Of a stretch of DNA of 64,000 nt, positions 51,471 through 63,674 are shown in pieces. The translations under genes were made by a program, and so were the position numbers. This DNA comes from Anabas testudineus (taxonomy: Eukaryota; Chordata; Actinopteri; Anabantiformes; Anabantidae): the NCBI RefSeq assembly GCF_900324465.2, contig NC_046610.1:7194484-7258483 (forward strand), written 5' to 3'. The notes under the pieces are model-generated. The model did not search any database and was not told where the DNA came from. It saw only the letters and a program-made list of their open reading frames with translations. Numbering within the stretch: position 1 is the first letter of the stretch; each line of letters starts with the position of its first letter.

Positions 51471-52143
51471 TTCCCCTCAAACACTGCATGGCCAGGCCCT
51501 GATGTATCAAAGCAGGTCCAAATCATGATGTTTCCTCCACCATACCATAGAATTGGGATGATGTTTTCACGATGATATGCAGTGTCCTTTTTGCGCCAGA
51601 TATAGTGCTGCGTGGTCTTTCCAAATAGTTCAACCTTAAATCAAAACATTTTGCCAATACTCAAACTTCAGGCGTGCAGCATTGTTCTTTTTAGTAATCA
51701 GCAGTCTCTTTTGTGGTGTCCTGCCATAGACACTCTGTTTGTCCAATGTTTAACCCTTTAACACTTTGTAACCCTTTCCAGCTTTTTGTAAATCAACATT
51801 TGTTGATTGTAGGTTCTCTGAAAGCTCCATTTGGCGAAGCATGGCACAGTGTGTTCTCCTTGTGTCGAGCAAACTCAAGTCAGTTGAAGTAGCTCTAGTC
51901 CACACCTCCAAACTAATTTTCTTAACTTATGCTTATACCTTACTGCAATTAGGTTTTTTGAGGTCATAATTCACATACAGTTTTTATGGTTGTTCTCAAT
52001 AAAGACATAAAAGATCAGAATTTGTTTTGTGTTTTAGGCACATTGTATTTGTTAATACTCTTGACTTAGATGAAGATCTGATAACATTTTATTTAAATTA
52101 TTGCAGAAAACCATGAAATTCACATACTTTTCATTGCCACTGT
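51471..52143 (-). mobile_element. decayed Tc1-type DNA transposon (copy B)
   Basis: The minus strand carries the N-terminal part of a Tc1 transposase from an ATG at 51842 (MLRQMELSEN, then VDLQKAGKGYK with breaks). The middle part is near 51500-51720 ('GCAGGTCCAAATCATGATG', 'ACTTCAGGCGTGCAGCA'). The right edge ends in the terminal-repeat phrase 'TTCACATACTTTTCATTGCC' and ACTGTA at 52143. The left terminal repeat is missing and the frame is broken in several places. It belongs to a different Tc1 subfamily from copy A. Confidence 0.85.
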
Positions 52144-52497
52144 ACCGGTGCAATTCCTGGACAAACTACTGTGCCAAAAGTTTTAAAAACGGACTTACTA
52201 ATTATCTACAAAATATTTATTTTAGACCTTTTTTTTTTTAATTAGACAGCAGTAAGTAACTGACTTCAGGAAGACAGCCTGAGTACTGAGAGATGTACTT
52301 TTTCATGGATTTGTTGATTTCGCTAAATAACTGAAGGTCACTAAAAACAACACTTTCAGCTTGTCTCAGTTTGCCCTTAATACTACAATATGACACTTAG
52401 CATGATACTCAAAGTAAATCCAATCTTCTCAAATAATTTAGAGTCTTTTAGAGTTTCAAAGAGTCCAGATCAAAGAATTCTGTTCACACATTCTGAA

Positions 52498-52524
52498 CCA
52501 CCACCACCACCACCACCACCACCA
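52498..52524 (+). repeat. (CCA)n microsatellite
   Basis: Nine CCA units in non-coding DNA downstream of sorbs2. Confidence 0.9.
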
Positions 52525-52655
52525 GTTGATGTGGAACTGTGTGAATTAGAGGGAAATAGATGTTCATACCTCGCATTCCTTTTCACTCATCAACAAACTT
52601 CTCTGTTACGATAAAAAAAAAAAAAAAAAGGAAATACTTCATCTACCAACTAGAT

Positions 52656-52661
52656 TTTATT
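52656..52661 (-). terminator. candidate polyadenylation signal of sorbs2
   Basis: AATAAA on the minus strand, about 2.2 kb past the sorbs2 stop codon. The A+T-rich, gene-free stretch 52662-54900 would then be a long 3' UTR, as the mammalian gene also has. Other hexamers could be used. Confidence 0.4.
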
Positions 52662-53133
52662 AGCAACACAGGCCCATAAAATCATCCAACATATGCTAAG
52701 ATATTGTAGAAACGCTTAGGTCCAAGAGTGTGCATCGACTTTGATATTAACATGAACAACATAGAAGATTTACATTTTCATTACATGTATAAATATATCA
52801 GGAGTCAAATTCATGTCTTCGGTCCAAATCTGTCTCTACAGTTGTATCAAAGGCAGACTAGAGGTTCAATGACTGATTCAACACTGTAGAGTTTGTGCGC
52901 ACACTTTCCTGATGTTTTCTAGACTACATATGCATAAATTATTCTAATTTTTTTGCATCACAGAAAAGGTTTACACAAACATGGCTATTAGTGAGTTGGC
53001 TATAAGGCAGCAATCACCAACTCTGTGCGATCTACCTACAGTAACTTCAGTTTAAATATGTCACTGACTCTTAAAACAACAATGGAGAAAACAAGACCAC
53101 GTGCTACGACACACAGCTTTCAAATAAGTTGGG

Positions 53134-53168
<35 letters not shown>

Positions 53169-54900
53169 GGGGGGGTTAGCACCACTGATGATAAAAAAAG
53201 TGAAGAAAGAAGGAGCGGAAACCAAATATGATGGTGAGTGAGAAAAAGCTGACTTTATAAAGCAAGTAGATGTTGGCCACTTTACAGCTCTCATACAAAA
53301 AGCTTACAAAAACACTGGACACACACAAACAAACGTGATCTCACACCAGCTGAAACAGTCGATGGCGGGGGTGACAGTGAAGGACAATGATTGATAAAAC
53401 AAAATATATATTTTAAGGTGCTTTAGCAATAGTTTTGTTGTCAGTGTCCATCCATTGTGAGATATATCTGAGAACAGGAGAAAATATAAAACACAGATTC
53501 ACTGAAGCCAAGATAATTTTGAGATTAACAGTGACACGCGACCCATTCACTCCGACAACAGGGTTAAAATGTTCAACCAAAGTCTAGTGAAAACTGGTTA
53601 CATGATGTTTCTGATACAATGAAATCTCATCCATGTATTCAACTTAAATAAATTCAACACAAATACATGACACTAACAATTCGTTACAGCCTATTAACTG
53701 TCATGCTAGTTGAAGTTGTCACTCTCAGAACTGGAAAATGATACTTGACAACAAAAAACAATCCCTCAAATGTGTGTTTGCGGCTATTAAAACATATTAG
53801 AAAAGCAATGTGCTGTTCCATTCTTTCTAAACGATCTTATAATTTCACCAGCTCGTTTCCTCTAATAAAAACAATTCCTAAAAGGTTGGCAATCTTTTTG
53901 CACACACTTTTCCAAGCATGATAAATATCCCATAATCTGAGTCCCCTGGGATAGTAAGTGTGTACAATCCTGAACTAAAATAAAACAAACCCAAAACTGT
54001 GTTAAGATTTTGTTAAAGTGCATGAATCCTACTGTGAAGATGAAAAGAGAAATTGAAATGTTTCGTGATTTTTAATCTTACACTTTAAATATTGGGTTTA
54101 AACAGCAAGTACAACAGTGTCAATGACATTTGTTCCACTTTTTTCAATCGCCAATATTTGAAATAATTGCTTGATTGTGATTAATAATATTCCCAAATTC
54201 ACATCCAGCAATTAATACCTTGAGTTACACATAACATTGATACATGCACAATCTTTTCCATATGTACTATCACTGTGGGAAGTAACCTCCTTTTTACCTG
54301 TCACGGTGATGCCACATGTTAGCTGCATGGCTGCAATCCCTACAACATAGTTCATATGACAGACCTGCTGACTGAATACTGTTTTTACAACACTCTTTGC
54401 ACTAAATGTCTTTGGGCACGTTTGTAATAGAACACTGACATCAAATGTATCAAGTGTTTTTAAACTTGAGATGCTACAGGAAAATAAAAAAAGTGACAGT
54501 GTTGATCTTGCTGCTCTTTAACAAGAAAGAAAAAGCTTTACTGTTTTACACTGTTCACTATCAATGAGTGTCTGCAAAGTTCCTTCAATATTCCTTCCAT
54601 CAATGTCAAAAGTTAAAGGTCACTCATTGGAGCACAAAGTTTGAGTTCTCCATGATAGAAAAATAAGGATAAAAAGATAAAAAACAACATTATTTTATAG
54701 AAGTCTTCCATTAAAGATGGCTAGTTAGAGCTAAATGTTCTGTCTGTGTGAAGCTGACGAGCCACACATACACACAAATACATGTGCGGCAGGTCTCTGT
54801 TGACCACTGCTGGGAGGTGGTGTCCTGCGGGTGCTGTGCTGAGGGCGATGAACGTGTCACAGAAAGGGCCCGGGGGGAGGGGGGAGGGAGTCTGGAATCA
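52662..54900 (-). other. probable sorbs2 3' UTR
   Basis: No open frame with domain content is seen. A GT microsatellite lies at 53131-53175 and a G-rich run at about 54871-54890, just past the stop codon. Assignment as 3' UTR rests on position and on the polyadenylation signal at 52656. Confidence 0.4.
53131..53175 (+). repeat. (GT)n microsatellite with flanking G runs
   Basis: About sixteen GT units bracketed by six and ten G residues, in the probable sorbs2 3' UTR. Confidence 0.95.
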
Positions 54901-57900
54901 TTATAGCCCCTTCACGTAGTTTCCTGGGAAAGTTCCAAACAACTTGCTCCTTCGAGAGGTCCCTTCAGAAACAAGGAGAGATAAAATTAGATTGTCAGAG
55001 CTTGAAACACTGGCTGAAACTTGGCAGTAGCTGTTATTATCACTATTCTATCTCAGTGCAGTCTGGAAATCAGTCTGGAGATTAAACTCTGAACTGAACA
55101 ACTGAAACACCAAAACATTTTTTTAGGCACACTTTTCCATAAAAGAATGTAAAGGTTAACATAACAAAGATAAGACTGAAATTGTACTTAGCTGTGTCTT
55201 AGAAGAAAGTTTAACACAAGACAAACATAATACTGGCTATACACTGTATGTGGTGGCACCACACTGCCATCTAGTGGCTCACGTTTGCAAACAGTCAAAT
55301 GCTTCCATTATAAGCCTTGTAGATAATTTTACCAGTTCTGTAAGAGTATATCATCTTTTATATAACAATGTAAAAATAATCCATTATGTTCTGTCCTATA
55401 TTTAATATGTTACCCATTCAAAAGTGCATAGGTATCAAAAGTATTAATTTCATAAACATAGAGACCCTATAATTTACATTATGTATTAACAAAAATAATA
55501 ATTATTGGATTGTTACTTCCAGTTCAACAGTATGTTGTTTGGTGGTTCTCAATAAACAGGCCCCTTGTAGCCAGATAAATCTGAAGGGTCATGTAATAAA
55601 TACAGGGGAAAGTAATAAAACACAGGTATGTTGTTTGTATTTTGTGTTTTTATGTGTTTAGTATTTAGTGATGAACAACCTCTCAGTCTTTACATGTCTG
55701 AGTTGATATTTTCTCTCCTCTTACCAACAAACCAGCCATCATCACACTTCTCCATCACGTCAACAATATCACCCTCCCTTAGCTCCAGTTCATCCTCGTT
55801 GCGCGGTATGTAGTTGTACAGGGCTTGGTACCTGTGTTAGAAATAACAACTGTGATCCGATGTCCTTGTTATGTTGCACTAAAAATACTTCCTTCTCCAT
55901 ATTCTTTGATAACACAGATCTGTTTACATATCATGCACATAAAGCCATATTAATGACATTTAGTATAACTTACGGGTCTCCTCCTCCATGGAGTGCGTCC
56001 TGTACCAATCGCTGAGTTAGAGGAAGAGAGAGAAACAGACAATTACTGCAAGTTAATGTAGTTTTTGTTGGGCAAGGTTTGAGGAGGCTAAATGGAAACT
56101 TTTTATAATGTCCTTACTCAGAGATACTACAGTTTCTCTTCTCTCACGATGAAAATTACAATATCCTTAGAAAACCGTCATACTTTAGCATGCATGTTAC
56201 AGAACGTGGTGATCAGTCATCAATAACATATCTAAAAGTTTCCTTTCTTCACAGAGTCAAGAGCATGGTTGAATGAAGACATGCCCCCCTACCCTTCGAC
56301 CTCTAATGGGTGACAGATAGGATCTCCGGCACAAGATGGGGCTACGAGGAGGTTTACCACCAACAACTGGATCCTGCTTAACAGGCAGAAAGACCAGAAG
56401 CAACACACCTATAATCTTTAACAGTAACTAAGTCAGCAACCTTCACTAAGAGATGAATACAAAAACTGATGGCCATTGACATGCTGTTAGTGGTCAACCA
56501 ACCTAACTTTGATGGTAGCTGATTAATTGGACCTATGTTTGACATTTCTAATTAATCGCACCATAAATTTGGGGAATATGGCACAGAATTAACAGGAACA
56601 GTAGTGAATCACCTCTGTTTATTTGGTAGAAGACATAACTAGGCTGTGTAATTGAGCTTAGTTTTCAATTACTTGTGGACATGTTTAAAAAGTTAGAAGA
56701 CTTTAAAGGCATTGCATAAGCAGCATTTCAGGGTGTGGTGTGGAGGCACTGAGATATTTCTGGGACAATATACCATCCAACACAAGTATATATTATGACA
56801 GGCCTACATATCAGCATCATATATCCGCCAACAGCTTTACGACTCTCTAAAGAATGGTACTGGCCATTGAAAAACCCACTTGGTCGACCGTTACATTACA
56901 TGCTGTAAATCATATTTCAGCAACATGCCAATGAAAATCCTTCTAGACATACCACAGTAACACCAACCAGAACAACACACACTAATTCCAAAAATGTTAA
57001 TGTCCACTGAACGTTAGTTTAACATATACCATACCAAATACCTTTAATTTTGATTAATCATTTAGTCTGTATTCAGCCTGTAAGAATGCCAGTATTATTT
57101 CTTAGAGGAGAAGTGTATCATCACATGGGTTCTTGTAACAGCCCTTGGTACAACAAACAATCAATGTAACAAACCAATGCAAACATCTCCACATTCCAGC
57201 TTTACCTTCTTCTTGGGAGACCTACATCCTTGATGTGGTACAGTGGGGGGAGTGGGAGGAGAGCGTGGAGTAGCAAGTGGGGGAGAATCGGGTTTAGGGG
57301 GAGATAGGGCAGGTACGGGAATAGGTGACCCCGACTCAGCGCAGGGTGTGACCGGATGAGAAACACAGGGAGAGCTTGAGGGTTGAGAGACAGAAAGCTT
57401 TGAGGAAATGTTTGGAAAGGAGTGAGTGGCTTGGAGGAGAGGTGGTGAGACAGGTGGAGAAGGAGAGACTGGAGGTATGGGTGATGCTGAAAGCTGAGGA
57501 AGAGATGGGGGCCGAGAAGAGACAGGTGGAGAGAGAGAGATGGTGTCACAATCATGTTGTTGTGAGCGAGAGAAAGAAGAAGTAGAAGGCGAAACAAAAG
57601 CAGAGGAAGAGGGTGGTAATGAGGTCGGAGGTGGTGGTGGCATGGAGGGTGAGGAGAGGCCAGCGTGAGAAAGCTGTGTCACAGGGGAAAGAGAGACACC
57701 AGCCTATGGATGCAATGACACACACATTAATACTGAGGCTAAATCACAGGAACTTTAAAAATGTTTTGAGCGTTTTGCTATTTATTTATGTATTTTTCTA
57801 AACCCCAGAAAGGATTTGGAGGAAAGATTCTATTATAAACTCAGTCTCTCATCTCATCAAAAACTAGAAGCATTTGTTTCCATGGTTATTAATAGATGGC

Positions 57901-60900
57901 TTAATTGAGCCGCTATTTCTGTGTACATTAATATCCTTTGTCTTAGTAACTCTAATTGATTGTCTTGTCTTTTTGGCTAAACTTTTGCGAGATAATGCTA
58001 GAATCTGTTTTTTAAGTATCTCAATTATTTTCCCCAGTGTCCCTTCTGGGGCCCTGTGTTATCCACACACTCAATAGATGCAGAACTCACACCATGCTCT
58101 ACCTGTGGGCTCAGTCTTTCATTTATAACTCTAACATCTTCCTCTTTGCCTTCAAGAGCGTCATCGTCTTCCTCAATGAACAACTCAGTATATCCCATCT
58201 CCTTAACCAAGGGTGGTCTTTCAGATTCAATTGGTTCAACATCATTCACAGCCTTTGACTGACCTCCCCAGGTGATGAAAAGTGGCTCCATTGTCACAGG
58301 CTTGTGAAACTGCACATCTAACCAAACACTGCCTGCTGATTCACTAGCTGGAGTGGCTGCTGGCTGATGGGATTGTTCTGTGTTTAACTTACACCACCTG
58401 CTCTTGGATTCAGTGGTTAGGGTAGATGTTGAGGAATCTTTTAGAGATAATCTGGTAGATTCAACAACATGTGTACTGGGAGAACCATCCAGGACCATAG
58501 ATAGCAACTCATCATAAGGGTCTTCTAGTTGCAGCTGAACATCAGGGGCTTTGCTACCTTTGCTAACTTGCACAGTGGATTTGTGATGATGTGGAATTTG
58601 TGTGGATGACTTTTGTGGCTCAGGAGATGTGCATGACAAAACTTTTGGCTTAGCAATGTGTGACATTTTGGCAGTTTCAGTGAACCCTCTGCTTCTGTTG
58701 TACTGGAGAAGCGAATCGGGCATTGGAGAAATTGATGAAGAATGAGGGTCAGGAGGAGGAGGAGGAGGCGGAAGAGGGGGCTGAGTGATAGGCAGAACAA
58801 CTGGGGTGTGACCTAAACTGAGTGTCCTGTCTTTAAAAGGTGGAGTTCTGGAAATGGTTTCTCTTTGTGATGGCGCAGGTGAGGGTATCTTAGGCGCCTG
58901 AGCTCTTGGGAAAGATGCAAGGTCAATTGGAAGAGGAGGAGGTGTGGGAGGTATAGGGGTAGTAGTGAGGGAGTGAGCTGGAGTGAACGATGATGAGTCC
59001 ATTGTGAGGGACAGCCACTCGTTGGTGATAGCTTGTAGGTCAAGCCTCGTCAACGAGGGGTGGGATGAGGGAAGGTCACAGATGGTGGAGGATGGAGGTA
59101 GATGGTAGAAAGACTCCATGAAGACAAAGTGAAGAGGAAGGAACAGAGTGTGATTTTTAAAACTGACAGAGAAGACAGAAATAAACAGTGAGAGTGTGAA
59201 GATGTATACACGCCCATATGCAGATGATGCAGCTACTTATTTTTCGAATATACACTTACATAACAATTGCCCGAGACTGGACATTTTTTACATTATGTTT
59301 ATGTTAGAGGTTGTAAAACATTTCTTTGTACTAATAATGTTTGGTGATGGAATCAATCAGTTATTTATTAAGAAGCTCAATATGTTTTGTTTTAAATTTA
59401 AACCTAATTTCAGATGGAAAAATTTCTACCTTTCTTGTTTTGGTTGTATGTATTTCATACTGTAGTGATTCCCTTACCTTGACAGGTGTTGCGCTTGGTG
59501 TCCTGTTGCCAGGGTAGGCATGTGGATCTATGTGATGGGTGGAGCTTTTAGACGGGGAGCGCTTGACAATGTCAACGTAGGACACAGGAAAGATGCCCTG
59601 TTTGTTTGTGTCAGGGATTTTGCCTTCATACCAGTTCTGATCCACCTGCCTTATCACAATGATCTTCTCACCCTACACACACAGAAACACACACATATAC
59701 TGCAAATATCAAACAACTGCCTGGTTTTCTGCTTTAAACTGAAGAACTACACTGTCAGAATCTACACCACACTACAATAAGGTGGATTTAGCAGTGTCAA
59801 CAGGCTACCTTTCTGAGAGACAACTCCACGTTTGTATCAGCATTGAAGTTGTAGCGTGCCACTGCCTCTCCAATCTCTCTGACATGTGCTGGCGGTGGAG
59901 GACGAATCGGGTGCTGTTTCTCTGAGGACGGCATTTTCTGTGTGTGTGTGAGCAAGTGTGTGAATACAAAAAGATGCACTTGCACACATACAGATCAAAC
60001 ATACAGATTCATGTATTAGTTTACCTCCACATATGATATGGGGAATATCCCCACCCGTCCACGGTGCTCTCCTTCATACCAGTTGTTGTCTATCTGCCTG
60101 ATAATGTTGACTGCATCACCCTTTTTAAATGTCAGTTCCCTGTAACACAGTCATATCTTTAAAGCATTTCAGCATGCATCACTGATCCATTGCATAGATG
60201 TTAAGGAAGGCATGAACCGAACAAGACACCAACGCTTCTGCCAGCACAGGCCATCTCATATAAATGGCATCATGTGCAGAATGTCAATATGTCAGCCAAT
60301 AAAGCATAACAAAGTGAGATCCAGCACAGCAGAAATTAGCCAAACTCATGCACACATTTAAAATCAGGTTAAGCCATCCAAGTGTGGTTGTAAGACATGA
60401 CATCAAAGTTGCCTTAAAAAGAAAAAAGAAACTATGCAACAAATATTTAACAAGCTGAAAAAACAAAAACAAAAAAATGTTTAAAGCGGAAAATTGAAAT
60501 GTAAAATGTTCAGTTAGACAATTATGCTTTAAAAGTTCTTTGTGTGCATTCTGCAGCTTTACTATACTCACTTAGGTGTTTGTGCCTTAAAATCATAAAT
60601 GGCTCTTGCAGGCTGTTTCTGATGAAGGAGAGAAAACAGAATAAGTTGTGTCATCTGTTTATGGGAGACCTACAAAATGAGAGTGAGAGGAAAGAAAGCC
60701 AGCAAGCATTACCAGGTATAACATAAAAAACAGCTTTTGAATGTTTGTGATGAATTTTGATTGTGCAGTGGTGACAACTGAAGACAAACATATTAGCTCT
60801 TTCTGTCTCTATACAGATGACTGTTGGTGAAAATATTTTAAATATTATACCTCTCTGTCAGGAGTAGGTCTTCTACTCTGGGGTGTGTGGCGACCATCTA

Positions 60901-63674
60901 TGGTGGAATAACTCCTCGAGACATCCTGGTCTGTGATTTGTAGAGACACATGACAAAGATTACAGGAATACCATAGTAATCACGTTGACGCCACATGCAC
61001 CTTTACAATACAAAAAACGTGCTTTGGGAAGGTAGTGAATGGTAATGTGATGGAGCCATTCCAACAGGTAAATGAGGGAATGAAAGCTTGGCTCAAAAAC
61101 AGATGTGTTTTATTTCCATTTCATAGGAAAAACAAAGTAAAATGACTTTTTTCACCGTATGACACAAAGAGACACGTGAGTGAAACGAAGGGGAAATACA
61201 ACTCAAGATACAAAATATGATAAAACCATTTACAAACATACAAGGGAAAGAAAATGTTCCTGGGGCAATAATATCCATAAATCTATCTGCAAAACAGACA
61301 AATAATACAACCAAAATGATACTCAAATTAAAAATCAACAAAGGGATATTAACATTTTCTCCAACCAGGGCATTATACTGTAAATTCTCAAATAGTTGCA
61401 TTTATTACTATAAGAAATAATCCTGTTTTCAAATTGTTCATACTTGTATTTTGTTTAGTTCAGCATAAGGTTCTGCCAAAGAAACATGTCCTAAATATGC
61501 TTCAAATGAAGTCTTTGAGCAGCTCAAGCAGCATAATCCCCCACTATTTCCTAGCAGACCTTTAATTTGAAATATTAGCAGAATGTTTCACTGATTTGAA
61601 GAATTATGCTAAACCAAAGAAATATATTTTTACTTGAGAATTTACAGCAAACAATTACTGAATGCAATAGAAATACACAGAAAAGCAGAGGATGTACTGG
61701 TTTTGCAACGAAGGGAATATGGCAATGAGTGCAGGAAATACTGAAAAATAAAGGTAAATGTATTTGGATGCATATTTTACCTATGCATTATGTGCCTTAG
61801 TGAAGAAAAAAAAAATAGTAGGTATGACTGGCTACATGAAAAAGTGTATGTGCATAATTGAGGTGTAACATGTGTATCATCTCCACCTGAATAAGAGAGA
61901 CCATTTCCGTTGCCCTGATCCTCTCCATATTCATTATTGTTTGAGTTGTCTGAGTGGCGTCCGTAACAGGCACTAATTGGTGACTGTAGTTGCGGTGACT
62001 GTAACCGTGGTGTGGAGGGATCCCCTCTATATGTGGCATAGTCAGTGAGGCTCCCATCTGGGTACAAAGATGCAGAGGAGTGACCCCCTTGCCAGCATCC
62101 CCTCCTCCCCCGCAGTGAAGAGCTTCGTTCAGGCACATTTGGCAGCAGTTCGGCCAGTATTCTCCTCAGGATGCTATCATCTGGTGCCCTAGTGCCTCTG
62201 TGGCCTCTCTCTGCTTGAATGTGCTCATATATATCTCTCAGGGCTGCATCTAGTGCTTCATATATAGCCTGTTTAGACTTGGGTCTGCTACCATGACCTC
62301 CGCCACCACTGCTTCTCCTAGAGGTAGGTGGTGAGCCCTTTTTCCTGCGGAAAGGCACTGGACTGACCAGAAAGGCCAGCTTGGACATCGCTTGCTGGGA
62401 CTGCGAATTCTGGATTTGGGAATGACTGCTGCGGCTCTGCTGTGAAGGTCTCTGGTGCTCCTGGCGAGCTCGTTCTCTCTCATGGCGAAGCATTGTTGTG
62501 AAACGGGTATAAGAGGCTGGGCAGCGGCCTTTGCAAGTGCTGATGAGGTGTCGATGTTGGTAGCCCTGGCTCTGGCCTACACTTTGGTGACCAGGGTGGT
62601 GGTGGTGATGGTGGTGGTGATGACGCAGGTGGTGATGGTGGAGGGTGGAAGAGCCAAACAAGCTCTCAGAGGAGGTTAGTGAACAGTGGTCAAAGTCACT
62701 CTCACTGCAAAATGAAGAGCCCTCCACCTGGATAAAATCACTGAGGTCTGACGCAACAGCATCTTGTTCACTATCAGAGTAGTCTGGGTTCACCTGTCGA
62801 CCTTGAGGAACAGGAGGGGCAGGAAAGGACAGCCCACGGCTGGGCTCTGGTCCAACACGAGGCTGACCCTCTGGTGGGCTACGAGGTCGATGTAAGTGAT
62901 CCATGGTGTGAGGTACCGCTCCACTATTGCCATTGTTATCTTCCTCTAGTAACGATTCTATAGAAAAGCGGCGTTTTGGAAAACTGGGGGTTCCACCACC
63001 ACCACTACTAGCCCGAGATGATGAGCCACCTGGTGTGTTAGTGCCAGAAGGCACCTCACTGTCACCCAAATTAGGCATGGATTTCGACTTCTGAATAAGG
63101 CGCTCATATTCAGAAATGCGGTTTGGCACCATATCGCGTGGCACCTCCACACCCCAAGAAGGTGTCCAAGGAGAAAGGTGATGCCGATGCAAGTGAGGTT
63201 GGCGCTCTAGTTCAAGGATGCGAGCACGGACGGAGCGTATAACTTCAGATGGAATGAGCTGAGCTCTGTCAATGTGATGCATTTTACGATAGAGCTGGAG
63301 AAAGCCTGGCGAATCATGTGCCCGACGTCGGTGGAGTCGTGGCAAAGAGCGGCTAGAGGTGGATCCAGTTGAACCTGAGGGATTCCCATCACATACCAGT
63401 GACCCAGCACTTTCTGAGCGGGTGGCTTGGCGTCCACCTGAGCCAGAATGCCCATCGTTTAGTAAGTCATCACAGCTGCGTGACTTGAGCTTGGCAGGAG
63501 AGGGTGGCACCTCCTCTGCACTGCTCCATGTCTCACCATCCTGGTGTTTTGCCTGCCAACCATTTTTACAACAGATAGACTGCTTTGAGGAGGAGCTGTC
63601 TTCCTGGCTGGCATCTTCATTGCAATGGATAGAGTCAGAGGGGACAGGGGGCACATAGGGGGGCTGATAAGGAC
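54901..63674 (-). CDS. sorbs2: Sorbin and SH3 domain-containing protein 2 (partial)
   Basis: Adaptor (ArgBP2/nArgBP2) linking Abl/Arg kinases, vinculin and WAVE to actin at Z-discs, adhesions and dendritic spines. Twelve exons are visible: 61887-63674, 60851-60930, 60572-60612, 60025-60139, 59809-59937, 59478-59672, 58103-59113, 57206-57703, 56293-56373, 55974-56011, 55725-55831 and 54901-54962. They encode about 1,381 residues. The 596-residue exon matches the neural exon of human nArgBP2: [34 protein letters not shown], a histidine run, a zinc-finger-like CKGRC...H segment and [16 protein letters not shown]. Three SH3 domains follow (AIYDFKAQ..., ARYNFNAD..., ALYNYIPR...). A proline-rich linker of about 540 residues separates SH3-2 and SH3-3. 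The protein ends [10 protein letters not shown]. The SoHo domain and 5' exons lie to the right of the window. One donor is ambiguous (58103 or 58091). Confidence 0.94.
55263..55277 (-). promoter_or_regulatory. CTCF core motif
   Basis: The minus strand reads CCACTAGATGGCAGT, which matches all 15 positions of the CTCF core CCASYAGRKGGCRSY. It lies in the last intron of sorbs2. Binding is inferred from the motif only. Confidence 0.5.
62590..62643 (-). other. histidine-run coding repeat in sorbs2
   Basis: CAC/CAT codon repeat encoding four and then nine histidines, followed about 20 residues later by the CKGRC zinc-finger-like segment. Human SORBS2 has a histidine run at the same place, so this is a kept feature of the neural exon and not a random expansion. 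Confidence 0.8.

Larger units (their letters stand above)
50329..52655. other. intergenic between pdlim3 and sorbs2
   Basis: About 2.3 kb holding the pdlim3 promoter side and a decayed Tc1 element (51471-52143). A CCA trinucleotide run is at 52498-52524 and an A-rich run at about 52614-52630. A long open frame at 50547-50951 has no recognisable domain. No gene is called. Confidence 0.5.

Noticed and set aside
59113-59119. ATG at 59119 as an internal sorbs2 start
   Set aside because: A long pyrimidine tract leads into CATGGAG|, the phase joins cleanly to the previous exon, and no promoter signal is seen. It is more likely part of the acceptor region.
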